A stretch of 64,000 nucleotides of DNA from Winogradskyella epiphytica (GCF_003217215.1 NZ_QJTD01000001.1:992001-1056000), one strand, 5' to 3'. Positions 18,342-27,089 are shown, numbered from the stretch's first letter. The notes: a model not told the origin generated them from the sequence alone. Program-made: numbers and translations.

Positions 18342-18968
18342 ATGAATTTATCTAAAGTATTTAAAAACAACGAAAAATGGATTAAAGATAAACTTTCTGC
18401 TAATTCAAAATACTTTGAAAATTTAGGAAAAGGACAAAATCCTGAGTTACTTTATATAGGCTGTTCGGATAGTCGTGTTACTGCCGAAGATTTAATGGGT
18501 CTTCAACCAGGTGAAGTATTTGTTCATAGAAACATTGCTAATATGGTCATCGGGACAGACGTGAATGCAATGTCTGTGGTGAACTACGCCGTAACAAACT
18601 TAGAGGTGAAAGATGTTGTGGTATGTGGACACTACGCATGTGGTGGCGTAGAAGCCGCAATGAAATCGGCAGACTTAGGTGTTCTAAATGGTTGGTTAAG
18701 AAATATTCGAGATGTGTACAGATTACACCGTGAGGAGTTGAATGCTATCGAGGATGAGCGTCAGAAATATGATCGTTTGGTAGAGCTTAATGTACAAGAG
18801 CAATGTATTAATTTACTTAAAACGGCTGCTGTTCAAAAGGCGTATAGGAATCGTGGATTAAAAGTTCACGGATGGGTATTCGATGTGCACTCTGGAAAAT
18901 TAATTGATTTAAAAATTGACTTCGAGAAACATCTTAGAGATATCATGGAGATTTATCATCTCGATTAA
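18342..18968 (+). CDS. Beta-class carbonic anhydrase
   Basis: A 208-aa cytoplasmic zinc enzyme interconverting CO2 and bicarbonate. Zinc ligands are visible as Cys41, His97 and Cys100, and the Asp43-Arg45 dyad is present (CSDSR at 41-45; GHYACGG at 96-102). 'HRNIANMV' is another family block. Length fits the Can/CynT type. It lies close behind batE and converges with a small membrane-protein gene. Confidence 0.95.
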   Translation: MNLSKVFKNNEKWIKDKLSANSKYFENLGKGQNPELLYIGCSDSRVTAEDLMGLQPGEVFVHRNIANMVIGTDVNAMSVVNYAVTNLEVKDVVVCGHYACGGVEAAMKSADLGVLNGWLRNIRDVYRLHREELNAIEDERQKYDRLVELNVQEQCINLLKTAAVQKAYRNRGLKVHGWVFDVHSGKLIDLKIDFEKHLRDIMEIYHLD

Positions 18969-18986
18969 TCATCATTGATACGACGC

Positions 18987-19211
18987 TTAGAAAGTCAAAA
19001 TATCAGCCCATTCTAAGATGTAAATTATCAGTATTGTAAGCAGGCTGCTTATGATAATGGCGCCTTCCCAATAGAAGGTTCGCTGTCCCCAGAGTTTTCT
19101 TCTTTTTTCACCATATTCTCTTTTGAAATGACCGATAGTAGTCTTCCAATATATAAAAAGGATGACTAAAAAAGTTAAGAAGACTATTCCTATTAGCTCA
19201 GTATTTTCCAT
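18987..19211 (-). CDS. Small two-span membrane protein, unknown
   Basis: A 74-aa protein with two predicted helices (about 5-22, 'LIGIVFLTFLVILFIYW', and 49-67, 'GAIIISSLLTILIIYIL') joined by a strongly basic loop (KREYGEKRRKLWGQR). The positive loop suggests both ends lie outside and the loop in the cytoplasm. I recognise no family. It lies 99 bp downstream of cvpA on the same strand and converges with the carbonic anhydrase gene. The even hydrophobic pattern and clean start and stop support a real gene. Confidence 0.6.
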   Translation of the reverse strand: MENTELIGIVFLTFLVILFIYWKTTIGHFKREYGEKRRKLWGQRTFYWEGAIIISSLLTILIIYILEWADILTF

Positions 19212-19310
19212 AGCTATATCTTTAGTTTAAGCTATCTCATTTTGGCAGCTCAGGTAGTATGTAAGATAAGCTATTTATTTACTTAAACAGGATACTAAGT
19301 ATTAAGTTTT

Positions 19311-19841
19311 TTAGGCCGTTGCCTCTTCTTGTTCCTGTTCTTCTGTAGAAGGTTCGGCTTCGCTTTTTATTAAATCAGGAAAAATCATCGGAGCTAAGGA
19401 TTTTACAGGTTCGTACAGAGAACTTTGTTCCAGATCTTCTTTCTCCATAAAGGGTAAGTTGTTATTCATTTTGTGAAAAACGATCAAAATCACACTGAGG
19501 ATTAGTCCAATTTTTACAGCTCCAAACACACCGCCTAAAAGTTTGTTGATTAAGCCTAATGCGGCAAAATTAGCAAGTTTTGTAAGTGCTTTTCCGGCTA
19601 AGCTAATTGTTAAAACTATGACTACAAAGGTGATGGCGAAGGCTACAATATTCATGGTTTTTTCATTCCAATCGACTTTAGGGTCTAGCCAGGCAGCGGC
19701 ATAATGACTAAAGTGAATGGCACCATAAACACCTAAAACCAAGGCGGCCAATGAAGCGATTTCTACAAAAAAACCTTTGAATAAGCCGCGTATAAATCCA
19801 AACAACAAAAGTGCAGCTAAAATGATGTCTATTATGCTCAT
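19311..19841 (-). CDS. CvpA family membrane protein
   Basis: A 176-aa protein with four membrane helices and the CvpA opening 'MSIIDIILAALLLFGFIRGLFKGF', then 'ALVLGVYGAIHFS' and 'INKLLGGVFGAVKIGLILSV'. The C-terminus is Glu-rich (EQEQEEA) and probably cytoplasmic. CvpA is linked to colicin V production and envelope stress resistance in E. coli; its exact role is unknown. A TAGGTTTG box (19859-19866) lies 17 bp upstream of the ATG. Confidence 0.85.
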   Translation of the reverse strand: MSIIDIILAALLLFGFIRGLFKGFFVEIASLAALVLGVYGAIHFSHYAAAWLDPKVDWNEKTMNIVAFAITFVVIVLTISLAGKALTKLANFAALGLINKLLGGVFGAVKIGLILSVILIVFHKMNNNLPFMEKEDLEQSSLYEPVKSLAPMIFPDLIKSEAEPSTEEQEQEEATA

Positions 19842-19858
19842 ATAATATATTGTTTAAG

Positions 19859-19866
19859 CAAACCTA
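19859..19866 (-). promoter_or_regulatory. -7 box of cvpA
   Basis: TAGGTTTG on the minus strand, an exact TAnnTTTG match 17 bp upstream of the cvpA ATG. No clear -33 TTG was found. Confidence 0.5.
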
Positions 19867-19919
19867 CACTTTTTTTGGCATTTTAGAATAATATAGGAAT
19901 TCAAGATGTTTAAGTTTCT

Positions 19920-19991
19920 TAACTTTGAAGCCTCATAAGAAAATAAGATTGAACGCTTTGTTGAAATTGAAAATCAACATAAAACGTTCAA
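19920..19991 (+). promoter_or_regulatory. -7 box and structured leader upstream of the 20048 gene
   Basis: TAACTTTG (19920-19927) is an exact -7 box. Downstream, TTGAACG (19949-19955) pairs with CGTTCAA (19985-19991), enclosing an inner TGTTGA / TCAACA stem. This makes a two-step hairpin in the putative 5' leader. No known RNA class is recognised. Confidence 0.4.
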
Positions 19992-20020
19992 ATTTAATCT
20001 GTGAACTAACAATTAAAAGA

Positions 20021-20037
20021 TTCCCGTTTATAGGGAA
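20021..20037 (+). repeat. TTCCC-N7-GGGAA palindrome before the 20048 gene
   Basis: TTCCC (20021-20025) and GGGAA (20033-20037), ending 10 nt before the ATG at 20048. It is preceded by GA, as in the copy at 32762. It is one of a family placed just upstream of start codons; see findings. Confidence 0.6.
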
Positions 20038-20047
20038 ATGAGTGACT

Positions 20048-20404
20048 ATGGCAAGAGACGAACAATTAAAAGAACGATGGGATTTGGTGGTAGAGAAACT
20101 ATCCAATCAATTTGCAGATGGCGATAAGTTGGATCTGGATTCTATCATATACCTCATCGGAGTACAAGAGCTAGGTCAGCTGCATAGGGAGTTTAAAAAA
20201 GATCATAAACTCGATTTGATGCATATTGCGATTTGCAAAGTTTTAGAGCCTTATGGTTTTTATGAATTTGATTTTGTAGATGATGATGGGTGGCCGCATT
20301 ATAAAGTAAAAGCACAATTACCGCATCTTAAAGCAGGTGAGCAAAGCGTTTTGATGAAAGAAGCAATTGTTAATTATTTTGTAGAAACGGAGTATATAGA
20401 ATAA
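20048..20404 (+). CDS. Conserved-looking hypothetical protein
   Basis: 118 aa from the ATG at 20048; a GTG at 20042 is in frame but less likely. It is a soluble, mixed alpha/beta protein with a Leu-rich helix ('IIYLIGVQELGQLHREFKKDHKLDLMHIAICKVL') and a C-terminal 'GWPHYKVKAQLPHLKAGEQSVLMKEAI'. No catalytic motif or membrane segment is seen. The good codon structure and isolated position with its own leader suggest a genuine gene. I do not recognise the family and assign no function. Confidence 0.65.
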   Translation: MARDEQLKERWDLVVEKLSNQFADGDKLDLDSIIYLIGVQELGQLHREFKKDHKLDLMHIAICKVLEPYGFYEFDFVDDDGWPHYKVKAQLPHLKAGEQSVLMKEAIVNYFVETEYIE

Positions 20405-20480
20405 ATTCATTGATTTATTCTTATAAAAATTTATATAAATTATTATTTTCGCAATTACTTAATAATTTATATATCAAAAT

Positions 20481-20882
20481 ATGAAAAAAATAATTTTACT
20501 TTTTAGCGTATTTGCACTTGTTTTTGCATCTTGTAGTAGTGACGACGACAATGGGTCTGAAGATCCTTTCGTTGGAACCTGGAAATATTACAAATATTTC
20601 GAAAATGGTGTAGAAATTCCTTTAGAGGAATGCGAGGAATTAACAACATTAGTTATAACCTCAAATGGTGTTTTTAAAACAACCGTTTATGAAAACATGG
20701 GCAATGGGTGCGAAGTAGAATATGTTGCCACGGGAACTTGGGAAAACGTAGGTTCAGGTATGTATTCGACAACGTTGGATGGTGATACTTATGTCCAAGA
20801 AGCTAAATTTGAAGGCAACACAATGTATTTTGAAGAAATTGATGGAGGTGAGACTTATAAAGATGTATTTATGAGACAATAA
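20481..20882 (+). CDS. Lipocalin-like lipoprotein
   Basis: A 133-aa lipoprotein (lipobox FASC, Cys17, then the acidic run SSDDDNGSED). The mature part begins FVGTWKYYKYFENG and ends TYKDVFMRQ, the pattern of small Bacteroidota lipocalin-like/DUF4923-type proteins ('VGTW' start, then strands such as 'LVITSNGVFKTTVYE' and 'ATGTWENVGSGMYSTTLDG'). Probably a ligand-binding beta barrel on the cell surface or periplasmic face; the ligand is unknown. A strong terminator follows. Confidence 0.72.
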   Translation: MKKIILLFSVFALVFASCSSDDDNGSEDPFVGTWKYYKYFENGVEIPLEECEELTTLVITSNGVFKTTVYENMGNGCEVEYVATGTWENVGSGMYSTTLDGDTYVQEAKFEGNTMYFEEIDGGETYKDVFMRQ

Positions 20883-20904
20883 CTAAAATCTTGAAAAATA
20901 GTTA

Positions 20905-20933
20905 AAAACGCCTTCAATTAGAAGGCGTTTTTT
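20905..20933 (+). terminator. Terminator after the lipocalin-like gene
   Basis: An 11-bp perfect stem AAAACGCCTTC / GAAGGCGTTTT with loop AATTA, running into T. Confidence 0.93.
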
Positions 20934-20947
20934 GTTCATAAAATCAC

Positions 20948-20955
20948 TAAATTTG
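20948..20955 (+). promoter_or_regulatory. -7 box of pheS
   Basis: TAAATTTG, an exact -7 match 20 bp before the pheS ATG and just after the preceding terminator. Confidence 0.55.
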
Positions 20956-20975
20956 CCATCTATTTTTAAGATATC

Positions 20976-21995
20976 ATGATAGACAAGATTAAAGAACTTA
21001 TAGCTGAAGCAGAAGCTTTTAAAGCACAATCTAAAGAAGAGGTTGAAGCCTTTAGAATTAAATATTTAGGCTCAAAAGGCTTATTAAAAGAATTTTATGG
21101 CGAATTAAAAAATGTAGCGAATGATCAGAAACGTGAATTCGGACTCGTGATTAATGAACTTAAAAATACGGCTGAAGCTAAAGTAAATGACTTAAAAGAA
21201 GCCTTAGAAAATGAGGAAGAAGAGAAAGGAATCTACGGAGACTTATCTCGTCCAGGTGAACCGATTGCTATTGGGGCTCGTCATCCAATTTCTATTGTAA
21301 AAAATGAAATTATTGATGTGTTTTCAAGAATAGGCTTTAACGTCAGTGAAGGACCAGAAATTGAAGATGATTGGCATAACTTTACAGCATTAAACTTACC
21401 GGAATATCATCCAGCAAGAGATATGCAGGATACCTTCTTTATCCAAACCGATCCTGATATTTTATTACGTACGCATACCAGTTCGGTACAAGTGCGTTAT
21501 ATGGAAAACAATCAACCTCCAATTCGAACTATTTCTCCAGGCCGTGTCTATAGAAATGAAGCGATTTCGTCGCGTTCACATTGTTTCTTTCACCAAGTAG
21601 AAGGCTTGTATATTGATAAAGATGTGAGTTTTGCTGATTTAAAACAAACACTTCAATATTTTACAACGGAAATGTTCGGAAAATCTAAAATTAGATTGCG
21701 TCCTTCTTACTTCCCGTTTACAGAGCCAAGTGCTGAAGTAGATGTGTATTGGGGCTTAGAAACCGAAACCGATTATAAAATTACTAAAGGAACAGGTTGG
21801 TTAGAAATTATGGGTTGTGGTATGGTAGACCCTAATGTTTTAGATAACTGCGGAATTGATTCTAAGCAATATTCTGGATTCGCATTCGGAATGGGAATTG
21901 ATCGTATTGCAATGTTACTGAATCAAATTAGTGATATTCGCCTATTAAGTGAGAATGATGTGAGATTCTTAGAGCAATTTAAAAGCGCCCTATAA
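20976..21995 (+). CDS. pheS: Phenylalanine--tRNA ligase alpha subunit
   Basis: A 339-aa class II aminoacyl-tRNA synthetase subunit, which charges tRNA-Phe as an alpha2beta2 complex with PheT (not in this window). An N-terminal coiled coil of about 85 residues is followed by the catalytic core. Motif 2 is 'GRVYRNEAISSRSHCFFHQVEG', phenylalanine-binding region 'SAEVDVYWG', motif 3 'GFAFGMGIDRIAML'. Length matches the family. It stands alone with its own promoter box. Confidence 0.97.
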   Translation: MIDKIKELIAEAEAFKAQSKEEVEAFRIKYLGSKGLLKEFYGELKNVANDQKREFGLVINELKNTAEAKVNDLKEALENEEEEKGIYGDLSRPGEPIAIGARHPISIVKNEIIDVFSRIGFNVSEGPEIEDDWHNFTALNLPEYHPARDMQDTFFIQTDPDILLRTHTSSVQVRYMENNQPPIRTISPGRVYRNEAISSRSHCFFHQVEGLYIDKDVSFADLKQTLQYFTTEMFGKSKIRLRPSYFPFTEPSAEVDVYWGLETETDYKITKGTGWLEIMGCGMVDPNVLDNCGIDSKQYSGFAFGMGIDRIAMLLNQISDIRLLSENDVRFLEQFKSAL

Positions 21996-22023
21996 TTTGT
22001 AATACCATTCTATTAATTTTGTT

Positions 22024-22045
22024 ATTCCGTATGAAAATGAGGAAT
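22024..22045. repeat. Degenerate ATTCC...GGAAT dyad
   Basis: ATTCC (22024-22028) and GGAAT (22041-22045) in the pheS-22075 gap, 29 nt before the next start. Probably a decayed member of the same intergenic palindrome family. Confidence 0.35.
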
Positions 22046-22074
22046 CACAAAATCTCAATTAGCTTTTTGCGTTT

Positions 22075-22470
22075 ATGAAAAAAGACATAAAAATTCCTGA
22101 GGTAAAGGATGTTCATGTGGCTGTTGTTCAAGAAGAACATTTGGAATATAAAACTCAAGATTGGAACGCCTATATCATTAATAATAGTGATAAGGATTTA
22201 GATACGGTTTTAATAGTAACTAAAGGATATAACGATAAAAAAATTACGCCTGTAATGCGACATACCATCGCAAAACTACCGGCGAGAAGTTACGCCAAAA
22301 TAGAATACCTACAAGAACAAGTATTAGAGCTTAATAACGAGTTTAAAATTACCTTTTTTGAAGGGAATCAAATGTTTGATAAAACCTATTTGTTTAGAAA
22401 GAATACCATAAACGTAAAGGCTTTGCAAACTGTTCCTTTAATGCAGTTACGCGGTGTTTTAGTAAAATAA
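22075..22470 (+). CDS. Hypothetical protein downstream of pheS
   Basis: A 131-aa soluble protein, beta-rich. 'WNAYIINNSDKDLDTVLIVTKGY' followed by 'RHTIAKLPARSYAKIEYL' and 'LNNEFKITFFEGNQMFDKTYLF' reads like a single Ig-like sandwich. There is no signal peptide. Its position directly behind pheS may be conserved in flavobacteria, but I assign no function. It ends at a palindrome (22472-22491) shared as a possible two-way terminator with gpsA. Confidence 0.65.
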   Translation: MKKDIKIPEVKDVHVAVVQEEHLEYKTQDWNAYIINNSDKDLDTVLIVTKGYNDKKITPVMRHTIAKLPARSYAKIEYLQEQVLELNNEFKITFFEGNQMFDKTYLFRKNTINVKALQTVPLMQLRGVLVK

Positions 22471-22471
22471 A

Positions 22472-22491
22472 ATTCCTGCATGTGCAGGAAT
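22472..22491. repeat. Perfect ATTCCTGCA/TGCAGGAAT palindrome between convergent genes
   Basis: Nine-base arms with a 2-base centre, between the 22075 gene and gpsA. On the minus strand it is followed by TTTTATTTT, so it may terminate gpsA. It is also a relative of the palindrome at 6248-6265. Confidence 0.65.
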
Positions 22492-22552
22492 CTTATTTAC
22501 AGTTTATGAATTTATTTCAATAGGAATACTCACTATTAAATTGAGCTTGGCA

Positions 22553-23554
22553 CTAATCTAACTTTTCGGTTAATTTTTTAAATACCTTTTTCGGATCTTT
22601 ATTTTCGTAAAGAATCGCATAAACGGCATTTATTATTGGAAGTTGAGCTTTCTTTTTATTGGTTTTATTAAGTAAGTGTGCACTCTTGGTGGCGTAGTAA
22701 CCTTCAGCAATCATGTTCATTTCCATTTGTGCCGATTTCACCGTATAGCCTTTGCCAATCATATTTCCGAACATTCGGTTTCGTGAAAAAACAGAGTAGC
22801 CTGTTACTAATAAATCGCCTAAATAAGCCGAGTTATTAATGTTTCGCTTCATCTTATGCATTTTCTTTATAAAGCGTTTCATTTCGCGAATGGCATTACT
22901 CATCAGTACACTTTGGAAGTTATCGCCATAACCTAAACCATGTGCAATTCCAGCAGCAATAGCGTAAATGTTTTTCATCATTACAGCGTATTCAACACCA
23001 ATAACATCATCGCTGATTTTCGTTTTTATATAATCGCTTGCTAAGTTATCGGCTATGGCTTGAGCTTTTACGGGATCAGCACAAGAAATAGTGAGGTAAG
23101 AAAGTCGTTCTAAAGCCACTTCTTCCGCATGACAAGGACCAGCAATAACAGCGATATTTTCAAAAGGAATCTTATAAATATCATGAAAATGCTCACCAAC
23201 CAACAATCCCGATTCTGGAATAATTCCCTTTACTGCAGAGACAATAGTTTTATTACTAATATCTACAGTTAGCTTTTCTAATTCCGAATACATAAAAGCA
23301 GAGGGAATCACAAAAACAAGGACATCTGCCCAGTCTGCTAATTCATTAATATCATTGCTAAGTTTTAATTGTTCGGTATGGAATTCAACTGAACTTAAAT
23401 AACTTGGATTATGTTTTTCTTTTAAGATGTGTTCTTTAGCATAAACGCTTCGCATATACCAACCGACTTCGTCTAAATTTTCACAAAGCATTTTCACAAT
23501 TGCGGTAGCCCAGCTTCCTGCACCAAATACCGCGTATTTTGTAGTATCACTCAT
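22553..23554 (-). CDS. gpsA: NAD(P)H-dependent glycerol-3-phosphate dehydrogenase
   Basis: A 333-aa cytoplasmic enzyme making sn-glycerol-3-phosphate from dihydroxyacetone phosphate for phospholipid synthesis. N-terminal Rossmann motif FGAGSWATA (residues 10-18), then 'VIPSAFMY', 'IAGPCHAEEVA' and the catalytic-lysine helix 'VEYAVMMKNIYAIAAGI'. Length is normal. A TATTTTTG -7 box (23577-23584) lies 22 bp upstream of the ATG. Confidence 0.95.
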   Translation of the reverse strand: MSDTTKYAVFGAGSWATAIVKMLCENLDEVGWYMRSVYAKEHILKEKHNPSYLSSVEFHTEQLKLSNDINELADWADVLVFVIPSAFMYSELEKLTVDISNKTIVSAVKGIIPESGLLVGEHFHDIYKIPFENIAVIAGPCHAEEVALERLSYLTISCADPVKAQAIADNLASDYIKTKISDDVIGVEYAVMMKNIYAIAAGIAHGLGYGDNFQSVLMSNAIREMKRFIKKMHKMKRNINNSAYLGDLLVTGYSVFSRNRMFGNMIGKGYTVKSAQMEMNMIAEGYYATKSAHLLNKTNKKKAQLPIINAVYAILYENKDPKKVFKKLTEKLD

Positions 23555-23576
23555 AGATCTTGTTCATTTTGTTAAT

Positions 23577-23584
23577 CAAAAATA
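23577..23584 (-). promoter_or_regulatory. -7 box of gpsA
   Basis: TATTTTTG on the minus strand, an exact TAnnTTTG match 22 bp before the gpsA ATG. Confidence 0.5.
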
Positions 23585-23764
23585 CGTAAAATTTATAGAA
23601 AGATTATCTATAATAATAGGCTTTGCGCCGTGTAAGTAAAGTACCTCCATAGGTCTTCGGCTAATGAACTTATGAAGCCCTAAGCATAAAGCTTTCTAAA
23701 CTTCAATTTTATTTTTGGCACATGTTTTGAAACTTACATTACAATAACTTTAAATTGTTGGATT

Positions 23765-24706
23765 ATGAAATCATTAAAACTACTCTTAGGATTCGCACTT
23801 AGTGCAACCCTCTTCACCTCATGTTATAAGGAGGAAATACATTATGCAGATACTCCAACAGTTTCATTAAATCAGTTATTAAACTCTTACGATTTATGGT
23901 ATGTAGATATTAATGCGACCCAAGGTTATGGTGAAACGCCATTTCTTCAAATTGCATTTACTTTATCGTTTAAGAACGGAAGGTTATATGCTAATAATAA
24001 TTTAGTTGGATTTGGTAGTCAAGGTGGCGGCTATGGTGTGCAAATAGGAAATTACGACGCTTATGATATGATTTTGGATGTAGACCACGTTATTGACGGA
24101 TTTGATAGTTTTGATGTGTATCAGGTGGACTACAATACTATAGAATTATATAATCCGTATAACGATACTTCTTATTTTTTAGATGGATATCAAAAATCTA
24201 ATTTCGACTATGATTATATCTTCTATGATAATATTCATTATTTCTTACAGGAGTATGAAGCTTGGGAAAAGACATATACCAGTAATTATGGAGCGTTAAA
24301 TGAATTTGATAATGAGAATTATTTACAGTTTTTATCTGGAGGAAATGACAATACGTTTAGAAGCTCTCAAGACGTGAATGTGTATAATTATGATTCTATT
24401 TATTGGGATTATACAGGAGCTTATGGAATAGGAGATGTTTCGGGCGATATGTATTTAAAAACATTAACATTAGATTATGATTTCTTCGATAATGAATTCT
24501 TTGAACTCGACGTTATTAATGATAGTACGATAGAGTTGTTCCATGCAAACTCTGGCACGGTTTATGAATTTAAAGGAAGAGGATACATACAGTATTACAG
24601 AAGTGCAGATGTAGAAGGAAAGTCAACTTTAGAAGTTGAAAGAGCTAAAAAGCGCAAACAAAGAACAAAGAAAGTAGAGAATAAAAGAACAAATACAAGA
24701 AGCTAA
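23765..24706 (+). CDS. Tyr/Asp-rich lipoprotein with basic C-terminal tail, unknown
   Basis: A 313-aa lipoprotein (lipobox FTSC, Cys20). The mature part is unusually rich in Tyr, Asp, Asn and Phe (for example 'FDYDYIFYDNIHYF' and 'NYDSIYWDYTGAYG'), with repeated 'Y/F-x-L/V-D-x-D' strands suggesting a beta-rich extracellular fold. The last 30 residues are strongly basic (KKRKQRTKK...), in sharp contrast. No catalytic motif is seen. A TATTTTTG box (23710-23717) lies 47 bp upstream and a strong terminator follows. Related proteins are sometimes mislabelled as NMN adenylyltransferase; nothing here supports that. Confidence 0.65.
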   Translation: MKSLKLLLGFALSATLFTSCYKEEIHYADTPTVSLNQLLNSYDLWYVDINATQGYGETPFLQIAFTLSFKNGRLYANNNLVGFGSQGGGYGVQIGNYDAYDMILDVDHVIDGFDSFDVYQVDYNTIELYNPYNDTSYFLDGYQKSNFDYDYIFYDNIHYFLQEYEAWEKTYTSNYGALNEFDNENYLQFLSGGNDNTFRSSQDVNVYNYDSIYWDYTGAYGIGDVSGDMYLKTLTLDYDFFDNEFFELDVINDSTIELFHANSGTVYEFKGRGYIQYYRSADVEGKSTLEVERAKKRKQRTKKVENKRTNTRS

Positions 24707-24729
24707 ATTTTGGTTGGTTATTTAGTTTC

Positions 24730-24770
24730 AAAACGCCCAGATAAGACACTTGTTTTATTGGGCGTTTTTC
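24730..24770 (+). terminator. Long-stem terminator after the Tyr-rich lipoprotein gene
   Basis: Outer stem AAAACGCCCA / TGGGCGTTTT (24730-24739, 24759-24768) continued by inner ATAAGAC / GTTTTAT, then T run. Confidence 0.92.
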
Positions 24771-24816
24771 TTTTGATAAGTTTTAATCAGCCAGGCTGAA
24801 TTTGGAAAGCGAAGTT

Positions 24817-26118
24817 TTATAAATCTTCTAAAGCGGCCTTTACATCATCATACCCATAAGGCTTTGCAATAATAATTTTTGAAGCATCTAACAAAAAGTA
24901 CATTGGTGTTGCTGAAATTCCATAGGTTTTTACTAGAGGATGGTCCCATTTTTCTAATCCTATGTCATGAATAAAATCGGGATAATTTTTAATCTCTCTT
25001 TCCCAATTTCTCTTTTCATTTTCTAAACCAAAAGCCACTACTTTTAAGTTGCTTTTACCTTCAACTAATCGTTTTACTTTTGGTAATTCATTTAAGCAAT
25101 GTCCACATTCACTGCTCCAAAAAATAAGAAGGTAATAGTCTGCACCTTCTAATTGATGTAGACTTGTTTCTTGGTTATTGTAAGTGATTTCAAAATTTGG
25201 AGCTTTTGAACCAAGAGAAGTGTTTTTATAAGACATTAGAACGTTTTCTAAAACCTTATTATTGGTTGATTTTGCTAATTCTAATAAATAAGAATCTGCG
25301 ATATAATTGGCCACATTATTGTTTTCTAATTGAACAAAACGCTGCCAGATCATTTCTAAAAGACTTGTTTTAATTTTTAAATCATCACTACCAATGGCTG
25401 CAGCTACATCATCGATATGAGATTTATAAATTTCATCAGTCGGATTGGCAACCATATTAAAAACATAAGCAGAAACACGCTCCGTTAAATACGATGAACT
25501 CTGTAATAAGTCATCACTAAAATTAACTTGGCTTAAATAATGTTGCTTTAAATTATTTGAATAGGTCGAAATATCTTCATAATTCTTCGGCATATAGGGT
25601 CTGTTAGAAACAATAAATTTTGAAACTAATTTGCCTTCAGCTAATTCTTCATAAGCTTCTTGGGTATCTTTTAAAGTCTTAAAAATTGCTTTAAAGCCTT
25701 TTTCATCTGAATTGGCTCTGCTGTAATAATTACTGATGGTTTGGTTCACCATATCAATACTCTTTAAATAGGATTCCCAAAGTTTATTTTCTTCAGATTC
25801 AGTGAAATTAACGCCTTTCTCTTGACTGAAATTAAACGCTACGGTTTCTTTACCATCGTAAATGAAATCGAAATTATTTTCTTCTGGTGGAATGGCATAT
25901 ACAATCTTATAAATTCCTGGTATCATTGTAGAATCTAAAGGAATTTCAAAATGACCTTCACTATCTAATTGCCCTCTATTAATATAATTCGCACTTTCCG
26001 GAGTTGCTTTGTATAAAAAGGCATAGGTATAGTCTTCAGCAGGAGAAAAAGTGCCTTTCACACTTTGAGCAATCGATACTAAAGGTAAAACCAAAAACAG
26101 CAATAATAATTTCTTCAT
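24817..26118 (-). CDS. TlpA-like periplasmic thiol-disulfide protein
   Basis: A 433-aa protein with a signal peptide (cleavage near SIAQ), a beta-rich N-terminal domain (about 20-110, DUF4369/DUF5106-like), a helical middle, and a C-terminal thioredoxin fold (about 305-433). The active-site pair is Cys338-Gly-His-Cys341 (SSECGHC), with cis-Pro405 (ISATP). It probably reduces or isomerises disulfides in the periplasm. The cysteine pair is complete, so it should be redox-active. It lies 51 bp behind the EamA gene on the same strand. Confidence 0.83.
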   Translation of the reverse strand: MKKLLLLFLVLPLVSIAQSVKGTFSPAEDYTYAFLYKATPESANYINRGQLDSEGHFEIPLDSTMIPGIYKIVYAIPPEENNFDFIYDGKETVAFNFSQEKGVNFTESEENKLWESYLKSIDMVNQTISNYYSRANSDEKGFKAIFKTLKDTQEAYEELAEGKLVSKFIVSNRPYMPKNYEDISTYSNNLKQHYLSQVNFSDDLLQSSSYLTERVSAYVFNMVANPTDEIYKSHIDDVAAAIGSDDLKIKTSLLEMIWQRFVQLENNNVANYIADSYLLELAKSTNNKVLENVLMSYKNTSLGSKAPNFEITYNNQETSLHQLEGADYYLLIFWSSECGHCLNELPKVKRLVEGKSNLKVVAFGLENEKRNWEREIKNYPDFIHDIGLEKWDHPLVKTYGISATPMYFLLDASKIIIAKPYGYDDVKAALEDL

Positions 26119-26169
26119 AATTAGATATCTTTTTATTCTAGAATAGCCGCAACAACTGAGCCAGTAAAT

Positions 26170-27033
26170 TTATTTACGTCTAGATCTTATACTTTCAATA
26201 ACTACGGTTGCCAATATGAGACTTCCTCCCGCTAAGGTACTCATTGTAGGAATCTCATTCAAAAATAAATAGGCAATAATAATCCCAAACACAGGTTGCA
26301 TACTTCCAATTATACTTGCGGTACTTACTTTAAAATGTTTTAAGCTATTTACAAACATCGTATGACCTATGGCTGTGGCTAGTAAAGCTAGTAATATAAC
26401 ATAAGGATACTGCGTTTTGATATTAGAACTATCCATAAAAAACAAAACAGGAATTAAGACAATAGAAATAATTACCACCTGGTAAAACATCAGCATCGTG
26501 GGATTGTAATTAGTAACGTGCTGTTTTAATATTAAAGTACGAATGGCATAACAGAAAGCCGAAAGAATTCCGAACAAAATGCCAAGAACATGATCATTCT
26601 CTAAACTAAATTCTGGCGCCAAAATATAAATACCTAAGAGAATGATAAGTCCTAAAATAATATGAATAGGATCTAACTTCACTTTAGAAAACAAAGGTTC
26701 TAATAGAGCTGTAATTATTGGATAAGTGAATAATGCTAATACAGAAAGAGCAACATTAGATAATTTTAAAGCATAAACATATGTAATCCAATGCGCTCCC
26801 ATCAGGAGTCCGCTAATTATAAAGGTTCTATAATCCCTTGCAGAATTAATCTTTAGGTCAAGGCCCTTGTAGCGACAAAACAAGTATAAAATTCCCACAG
26901 CAAAAGCAGCTCTCCACCAAATTAAAACGGGGGCAGGTAAGGCGATATATCTTCCTAAGGCTCCAGAAGTGCTGATGCAAAGCGTTGCAACGGTAAGCCA
27001 AAAAACGTGTTTGATGTGACTATTTTCATTCAT
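26170..27033 (-). CDS. EamA-family (DMT) transporter
   Basis: A 287-aa integral membrane protein with ten predicted helices in two EamA repeats (about 10-140 and 150-280), as in RhaT/RarD-like drug/metabolite exporters. Typical segments are 'PVLIWWRAAFAVGILYLF' in repeat 1 and 'TASIIGSMQPVFGIIIAYLFLNE' in repeat 2. The substrate cannot be told. It lies 56 bp downstream of mfd and may be part of an mfd-EamA-tlpA transcript. Confidence 0.85.
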   Translation of the reverse strand: MNENSHIKHVFWLTVATLCISTSGALGRYIALPAPVLIWWRAAFAVGILYLFCRYKGLDLKINSARDYRTFIISGLLMGAHWITYVYALKLSNVALSVLALFTYPIITALLEPLFSKVKLDPIHIILGLIILLGIYILAPEFSLENDHVLGILFGILSAFCYAIRTLILKQHVTNYNPTMLMFYQVVIISIVLIPVLFFMDSSNIKTQYPYVILLALLATAIGHTMFVNSLKHFKVSTASIIGSMQPVFGIIIAYLFLNEIPTMSTLAGGSLILATVVIESIRSRRK

Positions 27034-27089
27034 ATAAAAGAGTCATTTTCCGCTTTAATCACGAAAGTTTACCTATATGTTAAGACTTG

